From an uncultured Flavobacteriales bacterium (GTDB lineage Bacteria > Bacteroidota > Bacteroidia > Flavobacteriales_D > Crocinitomicaceae): a stretch of 14,463 nucleotides of DNA. A program made the position numbers and the translations under genes. Under the pieces are notes generated by a model. That model was not told the origin of the DNA. It made no database searches and saw only the letters and a program-made list of their open reading frames with translations. Shown here piece by piece: positions 6,299 through 12,367 of this stretch. The DNA lies in NCBI GenBank assembly GCA_903899795.1, contig CAIUKX010000513.1, positions 1 through 14,463 on the forward strand, given 5' to 3'. How positions within the stretch are numbered: the first letter of the stretch is position 1; each line of letters opens with the position of its first letter.

Positions 6299-8452
6299 TT
6301 AATTCATTCGCTTAAGCCCTACTCTTTTTCTCGGAGCATCTACTTCAATCACCTGCACATCAACATGTTCGTGGAGGGAAATAAATTTCGAAGGATCTTC
6401 AACATAAACATCCTCTAAATTGGACTTATGGATCAATCCATTTTCTTTAATACCAATGTTTACAAAAGCTCCAAAGGCTGTGACATTGGTGACTATTCCT
6501 GTCAAAATCATTCCAGTATGCAGATCTTCGATGGAACGAATTCTTGAATCAAATTCCAGTACTTTGGCTTTTTTTCGAGGATCTCTTCCCGGTTTTTTTA
6601 ACTCTTTAATGATGTCATCAAAAGTATAACTGTCCATCTCCGGAAAATCCATTTTCTTAACATCTTTCAAAACCCCTTCATTTCCAATTAAATCAGGAAC
6701 TTTAATCTTCAATTGTTTTGCCATTTTTTCAACAGCTTTATAATTTTCCGGATGAATTGCAGAGTTATCCAATGGATTTTCAGCATCCCTGATTCTTAAA
6801 AACCCGGCAGCCTGCTCATAAGCTTTATCTCCTAATCGTTTCACTTTTTTCAATTCATCCCTAGAGGATATTTTACCGTTTTCACTTCTGTAGGCAACAA
6901 TATTTTCAGCTAAAGACAGTCCTAATCCTGAAACATAACTTAACAAATAAGGTGAAGCAGTATTCAGATCGACACCAACTGTATTTACACAAGAAATCAC
7001 TACATCATCCAAAGCATTTTTCAACATGGTTTGATTGACTTCGTGCTGGTATTGTCCAACCCCCACTGATTTAGGATCTATCTTCACTAATTCCGCCAAA
7101 GGATCCATTAAACGTCGACCGATGGAAACTGAACCTCTTACCGTTACATCAAAATCGGGAAACTCTTTTCGGGCAATTGAACTTGCAGAATAAATAGAAG
7201 CACCATCTTCATTGACAACAAAAACATCCAAATCACGGTCAAAACGGACTTTCTTGATCAAAGCTTCCGTTTCTCTTCCTGCCGTTCCGTCTCCTATGGC
7301 AATTGCGTCAATTTTATATGCCTGAACCAGTTGAAATAATTTTGACATCGCTTTTTCAGTCTCTTTTTGAGGAGGATGGGGATAAATATTTACATTCGTT
7401 AATAATTCTCCGGATTCATCCAAACATACGACTTTACAACCCGACTTAAATCCAGGATCAATTGCCAATATGCGTTTCGCCCCTAATGGAGGTGCCAGTA
7501 ATAACTGTCTTAAATTCGTCGAAAATATTTTGATGGACTCTTTATCTGCTTTTTCCTTGGCTTCATTTATGATTTCGTTTTCCAATGATGGGCAAATCAA
7601 TCGGGAATAAGATTCTTTACAGGCTTCCGCTACAAGATCTGAACACGCATCATTTCCTTTTACAAAAAAACGTTCCAAACTTTCTATCGCCTCTTCCTTA
7701 GCAGGCTGAGCTTTTAGCGATAAAATACCTTCACGTTCAGCTCTGTATAACGCTAAAAATCGATGTGAAGCACATTTATACAAAGGTTCTGAAAAATCAA
7801 AATAATCCCGGTATTTGGCTCCTTCCTCCTCTTTACCTTTCATCAATTTCGTGACCAGAATTGATTTTCGCTGAAACAAAGTTCTTACTCTTGCTCGTGC
7901 CGAAGCATTTTCATTGATCCATTCAGCAATAATATCTTTCGCTCCCCCAAGAGCCATCTCTTCATCTATAACATCTCCCTTCACAAATTTATCGGCCATA
8001 ACATAGGGATCACCACCGCGTTGCGACATGATCATCTTTGCCAAAGGTTCAAGCCCCATTTTCTTCGCCTTATCTCCTTTGGTTTGACGTTTTTGTTTGA
8101 ATGGCAGGTAGAGATCTTCCAACTGATTCATATCAAAACACGACTCTATTTTCTCTTTCAAAACAATATCCAATTTCCCCTGCTCATCGATAGAAGATAA
8201 AATCGTTTTTTGACGACTGCAAATCTCTTCATATTTTTTACCGAAATCCCTGATTTCTGTAATTTGAACCTCATCGAGACCTCCCGTCATTTCCTTCCGA
8301 TACCTCGAAATAAACGGAACTGTAGAGCCATCATTCAATAAATTAATTGTATTGATAATTCCCTTTTCAGGTAAATTGGTATGAGATTGTATGTAATAAA
8401 CTACTGTCATTATTTGCTCAAATTGAATTGCAAAACTATTCATATTTTTCAT
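6299..8452 (-). CDS. tex: Tex-family transcription accessory / RNA-binding protein
   Basis: Tex proteins are cytosolic nucleic-acid-binding scaffolds, related to eukaryotic Spt6, that act with the transcription machinery. The N-terminal helical domain shows the family signature LLNDGSTVPFISRYRKEMTGGLD (38-60) and LEDLYLPFKQKRQTKG (111-126). A YqgF/RNase H-like domain starts at ILAIDPGFKSGCKV (328-341) and includes AIGDGTAGRETE (386-397). A helix-hairpin-helix block follows (NTVGVDLNTASPYLLSYVSGLG, 490-511). A C-terminal S1 domain (646-717: GMILTGIVTNVTAFGAFVNIGIKENGLIHKS) ends the protein. Length (717) is within the family range. Starts at 8452 (MKNMNS) or 8443 (MNSFAI) are both possible; the conserved region begins later. 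A weak promoter could be TTG (8486-8484) and TATCTG (8465-8460) on the minus strand, 18 bases apart. It heads the two-gene unit with the NAD(P)-binding protein. Confidence 0.96.
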   Translation of the reverse strand: MKNMNSFAIQFEQIMTVVYYIQSHTNLPEKGIINTINLLNDGSTVPFISRYRKEMTGGLDEVQITEIRDFGKKYEEICSRQKTILSSIDEQGKLDIVLKEKIESCFDMNQLEDLYLPFKQKRQTKGDKAKKMGLEPLAKMIMSQRGGDPYVMADKFVKGDVIDEEMALGGAKDIIAEWINENASARARVRTLFQRKSILVTKLMKGKEEEGAKYRDYFDFSEPLYKCASHRFLALYRAEREGILSLKAQPAKEEAIESLERFFVKGNDACSDLVAEACKESYSRLICPSLENEIINEAKEKADKESIKIFSTNLRQLLLAPPLGAKRILAIDPGFKSGCKVVCLDESGELLTNVNIYPHPPQKETEKAMSKLFQLVQAYKIDAIAIGDGTAGRETEALIKKVRFDRDLDVFVVNEDGASIYSASSIARKEFPDFDVTVRGSVSIGRRLMDPLAELVKIDPKSVGVGQYQHEVNQTMLKNALDDVVISCVNTVGVDLNTASPYLLSYVSGLGLSLAENIVAYRSENGKISSRDELKKVKRLGDKAYEQAAGFLRIRDAENPLDNSAIHPENYKAVEKMAKQLKIKVPDLIGNEGVLKDVKKMDFPEMDSYTFDDIIKELKKPGRDPRKKAKVLEFDSRIRSIEDLHTGMILTGIVTNVTAFGAFVNIGIKENGLIHKSNLEDVYVEDPSKFISLHEHVDVQVIEVDAPRKRVGLKRMN

Positions 8453-8528
8453 TTTTATTCAGATAAAAATTCATCCTAACGATCAACATTCGAAACCTTT
8501 TTTCAATGAATTATTAAGTAATTTATGC

Positions 8529-8550
8529 TATCAATACCCTTGTATTGATA
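8529..8550. promoter_or_regulatory. Perfect palindrome in the tex/rlpA-like divergent gap (possible operator)
   Basis: TATCAATAC (8529-8537) and GTATTGATA (8542-8550) are perfectly complementary with a CCTT spacer. It lies in the 179-base divergent gap, about 77 bases upstream of the tex start and about 55 bases upstream of the plus-strand -7 box. No T-run follows on either strand, so a terminator is unlikely. The symmetry and place suit a dimeric regulator site, but no regulator gene is near. The rest of the gap shows only promoter-like sequence. Confidence 0.45.
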
Positions 8551-8604
8551 AACATTCAATTGTTAAACTTCCTTAAAAAACTTCTTCATTCCCCGTATTG
8601 TGCC

Positions 8605-8612
8605 TATCTTTG
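8605..8612 (+). promoter_or_regulatory. Probable -7 box (TATCTTTG) of the rlpA-like gene
   Basis: TATCTTTG matches TAnnTTTG exactly and lies 19 bases before the ATG at 8632, giving a short leader of roughly a dozen bases. The -33 region (TTCTTC at about 8582) is only a weak match. Confidence 0.6.
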
Positions 8613-8631
8613 ATACCCCAATACAAATAGA

Positions 8632-8991
8632 ATGAAGTTATTAATAGAATGTATCGTTTCGGTTTTGATCAGTAGCACTTCCTACAAAACTACATTTCTT
8701 CAAACAGGAAAAGCAAGTTATTACGCTAATAAATTTAATGGAAGAACAACAACTTCAGGAGAAATTTTTTCACAAGATTACTTAACAGCAGCACATAAAA
8801 CATTAAAATTAGGAACTTTAGTCAAAGTAACGAATTTGAGTAATGATTCAACCGTGATCGTAAAAATAAACGATCGATTAGGCAAATCAAAACACACAAT
8901 TGATCTATCCTTAAAAGCTGCCAAACAACTTAATTTTATTCGATCCGGAAATACAAAAGTGAAAATTGAATCAATCGAGCCCACGAATTAA
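8632..8991 (+). CDS. RlpA-like double-psi beta-barrel protein (septal ring lytic transglycosylase family), minimal form
   Basis: The 119-residue protein is a short N-terminal hydrophobic segment (LLIECIVSVLI, residues 3-13, signal-peptide-like) plus a single RlpA domain. The domain reads GKASYYANKFNGRTTTSGEIF (26-46), LTAAHKTLKLGTLVKVTNLSN (51-71), VIVKINDRLGKSKHTIDLSLKAA (75-97). Glu44, His55 and Asp81 have the same spacing (11 and 26 residues) as the Glu120, His131 and Asp157 reported for Pseudomonas aeruginosa RlpA, which cleaves denuded glycan strands at the septum. The usual GPF after NDR is replaced by LGK. There is no SPOR domain and no lipobox at a sensible position. I infer an exported cell-wall enzyme, with activity unproven. 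It has its own promoter; the cytochrome gene follows after 34 bases. Confidence 0.85.
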   Translation: MKLLIECIVSVLISSTSYKTTFLQTGKASYYANKFNGRTTTSGEIFSQDYLTAAHKTLKLGTLVKVTNLSNDSTVIVKINDRLGKSKHTIDLSLKAAKQLNFIRSGNTKVKIESIEPTN

Positions 8992-9025
8992 TTTTTACTC
9001 TTATATTTATTGAAAATTAAATCTG

Positions 9026-9325
9026 ATGAAAAAACTTTTCTCTTTGTTCTCCTTAGGTCTGCTTGTTTCTTGTTCTCATTCAACAGTAGAACCCGTTGTC
9101 ACTAAACCTACTCCCGTAAAAAAAACAGCTACTGCTGAAGAATTAGCTCAAGGTAAAGCACTCTATGCAGAACATTGTATAAAATGTCATAGAATATTCG
9201 AACCTTCTGAGTTCAACGCGAAAAAATGGAATCATGAAGTTCCGGAAATGGCTCAGAAAGCAAAAATTGATAGTCAGAAAGAAAATCTGATATTAACATA
9301 CGTACTAAACGGAGCAAAACCATAA
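9026..9325 (+). CDS. Small mono-haem cytochrome c lipoprotein
   Basis: The 99-residue product has a lipoprotein signal (MKKLFSLFSLGLLVSC, lipobox LVSC with Cys16), then a Thr/Pro/Lys-rich linker of about 20 residues. A compact c-type cytochrome domain follows: GKALYAEHCIKCHRIFEPSEF, with the haem motif CIKCH at 51-55. Met75 (VPEM) is the plausible sixth haem ligand. The C-terminal helix ENLILTYVLNGAKP is typical of class I cytochromes c. It should be anchored in a membrane with haem on the periplasmic side and carry single electrons; the partner is unknown. A TATATTTA box at 9002-9009 resembles the -7 consensus, so it may have its own promoter within the 34-base gap. Confidence 0.88.
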   Translation: MKKLFSLFSLGLLVSCSHSTVEPVVTKPTPVKKTATAEELAQGKALYAEHCIKCHRIFEPSEFNAKKWNHEVPEMAQKAKIDSQKENLILTYVLNGAKP

Positions 9326-9331
9326 ATTCCC

Positions 9332-9362
9332 TTGCTTTTGTGTAGTTGCTAAGTTACCTTTA
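9332..9362 (+). promoter_or_regulatory. Possible promoter of the ygiD unit, overlapping the start region
   Basis: TTG at 9332-9334 and TACCTTTA at 9355-9362 (one mismatch to TAnnTTTG) are 20 bases apart, a normal Bacteroidota spacing. The box ends only three bases before the ATG at 9366, so transcription from it would give a leaderless or nearly leaderless mRNA. Confidence 0.4.
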
Positions 9363-9365
9363 CGT

Positions 9366-10205
9366 ATGCTACATTCGTCCATTAATTCCATTCATCATTT
9401 TTTGGATTCAAACTATGAATCGGAAAAGAAATTACCTGTTCTTTTTATCGGACACGGTTCTCCTATGAACGGAATCGAAGTGAATGAATTTTCTACAAGG
9501 TGGAAAAATCTCGGACAAGAAATTGAAAAACCTGTTGCCGTAATTTGTATTTCCGCTCACTGGTTAACGAGAGGTACATTTGTAACAGCGATGGATTTTC
9601 CCCGTACCATTCATGATTTCGGCGGATTTCCAAAAGAATTGTACGATGTCAATTACCCTGCAAAAGGAAATCCGGAACTCGCCAAAGCAATTCCATCAAT
9701 TGTGACCAAAGCAACTGTTGAACTTGATCACGACTGGGGTTTGGATCATGGTACATGGACGGTAGTCCGGCATATGTATCCCGATGCTTCCATTCCAGTC
9801 TTACAGTTGAGTATCGATTATAGTAAACCCGCTCAATACCATTATGATTTAGCGAAAGAACTTTATTCTCTTCGCAAAAAAGGAGTCTTAATTATCGGTA
9901 GCGGAAATATGGTTCACAATTTACGAATGGTTGCATGGGACAAAATGAATGAACCCAACTATGGATTTGACTGGGCTATGGAAATGAATGCTGTCTTCAA
10001 GGAAAAAATTATTTCACACGATCATCAGGCACTTATTCGCTATGAAACGTTGAACAAGGCAGCTATGCTTGCTATTCCGACACCTGATCATTATTACCCC
10101 TTGATCTACACACTTGCACTACAAGATGAAAAGGATGAAATTCAATTTTTTAATGATAAAGCAGTTGCAGGTTCACTCACTATGACTTCTGTAAGAATCG
10201 GCTAA
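9366..10205 (+). CDS. ygiD: 4,5-DOPA-type extradiol dioxygenase (class III, YgiD/LigB family)
   Basis: Class III extradiol dioxygenases open catechol rings next to the hydroxyls using a metal bound by histidines; YgiD-type enzymes act on DOPA in vitro. The 279-residue protein shows PVLFIGHGSPMNG (24-36, His30), ICISAHWLTRGTFVT (60-74, His65), IHDFGGFPKELYDVNYPA (82-99), DHDWGLDHGTWTVVRHMYP (121-139), GVLIIGSGNMVHNLR (173-187, His184) and TPDHYYPLIYTLA (239-251, His242). His30, His65 and His184 are the expected metal ligands. There are about 20 extra N-terminal residues compared with E. coli YgiD. No other in-frame ATG lies before the Met of GSPM, so this start is kept. The true substrate in this organism is unknown. 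The CoA-transferase gene follows after 11 bases. Confidence 0.93.
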   Translation: MLHSSINSIHHFLDSNYESEKKLPVLFIGHGSPMNGIEVNEFSTRWKNLGQEIEKPVAVICISAHWLTRGTFVTAMDFPRTIHDFGGFPKELYDVNYPAKGNPELAKAIPSIVTKATVELDHDWGLDHGTWTVVRHMYPDASIPVLQLSIDYSKPAQYHYDLAKELYSLRKKGVLIIGSGNMVHNLRMVAWDKMNEPNYGFDWAMEMNAVFKEKIISHDHQALIRYETLNKAAMLAIPTPDHYYPLIYTLALQDEKDEIQFFNDKAVAGSLTMTSVRIG

Positions 10206-10216
10206 AATAAAAGAGT

Positions 10217-11275
10217 ATGCTAAACGATTTAACAATTATCGATGCTTCAACTGTCTTAGCCGGACCATCTGTCGGAACTTTTTTTGCTGAATTAGGTGCA
10301 AAAGTGATCAAGGTAGAAAATCCCATTACACCAGACGTTACACGTTCCTGGAAATTACCTAATGAAGACAAAGAATCAACGATTTCAGCTTATTTTTCAA
10401 GTGTTAACTTTGGTAAAGAATATCTCCAATTGAATTTAAAAGAAGATGGAGATCATCAAAAATTTATGGATCTTATTTCGTCAGCCGATGTATTGATCAC
10501 TAATTTTAAAAACGGAGACGAGAAAAAACTGAACATCGAGGATGCTTTTCTGCATCAAATGAATCCGAAATTAATCATCGGAAAAATAAATGGATTTGGA
10601 AAAAACAGTGATCGTGTTGCTTATGATCTAATTCTCCAGGCTGAAACAGGCTTCATGTCTATGAATGGAACACCAGAGAGTGGACCAGTAAAAATGCCGG
10701 TTGCCTTGATTGATGTTCTTGCTGCACACCATCTGAAAGAAGGAATTCTCCTTTCACTTTTAGAACGAAAAGATACACATAAAGGAAAAACAGTAACTGT
10801 CTCTTTGTATGATGCTGCCGTATCTAGCTTGGTTAATCAAGCTTCCAATTATTTAATGAATCATCATATTCCTCAACGAATCGGTAGCCTTCATCCCAAT
10901 ATTGCCCCATATGGTGAACTCTTTGAAACGAAAGAAAAAGATTTGATCACATTTGCGATAGGAAGCGATACACATTTCAAAAAATTATGCGATTTCCTTG
11001 ACCTAAGTGAATTACCTCAACAAGATAAATTTCAAACCAATCAATCAAGAGTTATTAATCGACAAGATTTGCAAGTGATCCTGCAAGAGAAGATCAAAGA
11101 ATTTTCTACACAAGATATTCTCGGAAATATGTTGTCTGTTCATGTCCCTGCCGGTAAAGTCAAAAATTTGTCTGAAGTATTTGAAAATACTGAATTGCAG
11201 AAATCCATTCGCGAAGAAAAAATCGACACGATTAATACCAAACGAGTTTCATCAATTGCATTCAAATGGAAATAG
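10217..11275 (+). CDS. Family III CoA-transferase / racemase-like protein (CaiB/BaiF)
   Basis: The N-terminus LTIIDASTVLAGPSVGTFFAELGAKVIKVENP (5-36) is the hallmark Rossmann-like start of CaiB/BaiF proteins. It is followed by ADVLITNFKNG (90-100), YDLILQAETGFMSMNGTPESGPVKMPVALIDVLAAHHLKEGILLSLLERKDTHKGKTVTVSLYDAAVSSL (136-205). Asp166 in the ALIDVLAA block sits where family III transferases carry the catalytic aspartate that forms the acyl anhydride. Members move CoA between carboxylic acids or racemise 2-methylacyl-CoA; which one applies is not visible. At 352 residues it is shorter than many relatives (about 380-400), but it is complete at both ends. It lies 11 bases behind ygiD and overlaps the next gene by 10 bases, so all three are probably translated from one mRNA. 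Confidence 0.93.
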   Translation: MLNDLTIIDASTVLAGPSVGTFFAELGAKVIKVENPITPDVTRSWKLPNEDKESTISAYFSSVNFGKEYLQLNLKEDGDHQKFMDLISSADVLITNFKNGDEKKLNIEDAFLHQMNPKLIIGKINGFGKNSDRVAYDLILQAETGFMSMNGTPESGPVKMPVALIDVLAAHHLKEGILLSLLERKDTHKGKTVTVSLYDAAVSSLVNQASNYLMNHHIPQRIGSLHPNIAPYGELFETKEKDLITFAIGSDTHFKKLCDFLDLSELPQQDKFQTNQSRVINRQDLQVILQEKIKEFSTQDILGNMLSVHVPAGKVKNLSEVFENTELQKSIREEKIDTINTKRVSSIAFKWK

Positions 11276-11700
11276 AAATCAGATCTCCGAAAACAGCTCA
11301 GGAATGGGATGATTATTTCGATCTTCGCTATCGAATTTTAAGAAAACCACTTAACCAAGCGATTGGAAGCGAAAGAAATGATGGAGATGAAACCGGACAA
11401 CATTTTGCACTCTATGATAATCAAAAGTTAGTCGCTATTGCCCGATTGGATCAATCAGAACCTAAAATTGCACAAGTCCGCTTTGTGGCTGTTGAACATG
11501 AAACACAAGGAAAAGGTTACGGTAAAATGATCATGGAGGCAACTGAAAAGAAAGCAAAATCAAGTGGCAATGAAAAAATGATTCTTCATGCGCGTGACTA
11601 TGCCGTCATTTTTTATGAAAAATTGAATTATCGTTTAATTGAAAAATCGTACAAGTTATTTGATGTACTTCAGCACTATTTGATGGAAAAAGAATTGTAA
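11266..11700 (+). CDS. GNAT-family N-acetyltransferase
   Basis: The 144-residue cytosolic protein has the GNAT core: AIARLDQSEPKIAQVRFVAVEHETQGKGYGKMIMEATEKKAKSSG (57-101). The acetyl-CoA pyrophosphate-binding loop is Q81-G-K-G-Y-G86 (Q/RxxGxG), and the C-terminal motif B-like part is ILHARDYAVIFYEKLNYRLIEKSY (106-129). It resembles ElaA-type or small-molecule GNATs, but the acceptor substrate is unknown. The ATG lies inside the last codons of the CoA-transferase gene (10-base overlap, other frame), which points to translational coupling. No clear terminator follows before the convergent gene 27 bases away. Confidence 0.9.
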   Translation: MEIEIRSPKTAQEWDDYFDLRYRILRKPLNQAIGSERNDGDETGQHFALYDNQKLVAIARLDQSEPKIAQVRFVAVEHETQGKGYGKMIMEATEKKAKSSGNEKMILHARDYAVIFYEKLNYRLIEKSYKLFDVLQHYLMEKEL

Positions 11701-11727
11701 CACATTAATGACTAACAACTCCTAAAA

Positions 11728-12294
11728 TTAATTCTTCACCTTTCTTAAACGTTCATCCACTCTTTTCGTCAGCAGATTAAAGAATAATTTCGAATCCTTT
11801 TCATTCAGTTTTCTCCCCAAACGAATTGTTTTTCCCATGTAATCGAACTCAATTCTTTCACCTCCTCTTACCCATGGAGATGCTTCCCAAACCGCTTGAA
11901 GTGAAGTTTCCTTAGGCTGATACATTCTTATTTTTTGTATGTTTTCCAAATAGTAAGGAATTGCTTTCCCATAATTACGAACTGATTTTTTATACGTGAG
12001 AGCCGCTTCATTAACTTTGATTAATTCTTTCCCCCATAAAATCCAGAAAAAAGATCTTCCAACCTTTACGGCATAATAGAACCAGAAGACAAGAAACACA
12101 ATCAGAATTAAACTCAACTGCTGATTCAATGGAAATGTAAAATAGTACCAGATCACGACACTTCCAATGATCATCCACATTGAAAACCAAGCCCCCATCA
12201 ACGATTTAACAATTCCTTTCCCTTCCGGGTAAATAACAAATGTTGTCTTTTGTTTATCGTCAACAAAACTGATTCGCTCTCCTATCCATTTCAT
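11728..12294 (-). CDS. Two-helix membrane protein of unknown function
   Basis: I do not recognise a family with confidence. The 188 residues start with a polar stretch containing a short beta-like segment (RISFVDDKQKTTFVIYPEGKG, 7-27). Two close hydrophobic helices follow (about 35-55 and 58-78, rich in Trp/Tyr/Phe), then a soluble C-terminal half of about 105 residues. That half has alternating strands (ELIKVNEAALTYKKSV, NIQKIRMYQPKE, RIEFDYMGKTIRLGRKLN) and a final charged helix (EKDSKLFFNLLTKRVDERLRK). This layout recalls bacterial PH-like (bPH/YdbT-type) membrane proteins, but that is an inference from layout only. The start is ATG at 12294, with a perfect -7 promoter box ending four bases upstream, so the mRNA may be leaderless. 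It converges with the acetyltransferase gene. Confidence 0.75.
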   Translation of the reverse strand: MKWIGERISFVDDKQKTTFVIYPEGKGIVKSLMGAWFSMWMIIGSVVIWYYFTFPLNQQLSLILIVFLVFWFYYAVKVGRSFFWILWGKELIKVNEAALTYKKSVRNYGKAIPYYLENIQKIRMYQPKETSLQAVWEASPWVRGGERIEFDYMGKTIRLGRKLNEKDSKLFFNLLTKRVDERLRKVKN

Positions 12295-12298
12295 TCTG

Positions 12299-12306
12299 CA
12301 AATGTA
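12299..12306 (-). promoter_or_regulatory. -7 promoter box (TACATTTG) directly before the 188-aa gene
   Basis: On the minus strand TACATTTG matches TAnnTTTG exactly. Only CAGA separates it from the ATG at 12294, so the transcription start should fall at or very near the start codon. The -33 region would lie within the upstream terminator hairpin and shows no TTG. Confidence 0.5.
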
Positions 12307-12345
12307 TAAAAAAAGAAAGGGGTGAGTCTCGACCCACCCCTACTT
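12306..12345 (-). terminator. Intrinsic terminator of the T9SS-secreted protein gene
   Basis: Read on the minus strand, AGGGGTGGGT (12341-12332) pairs with ACTCACCCCT (12327-12318) through 10 bp with one G-T wobble around a CGAG loop, followed by TTTCTTTTTTTAT. It starts 26 bases behind the stop of the 676-aa gene. On the plus strand the exit side is also T-rich (ACTTTTTATTTTA), so it might work both ways, although no plus-strand gene feeds into it. Confidence 0.9.
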
Positions 12346-12367
12346 TTTATTTTATGTTGATTCCGAA

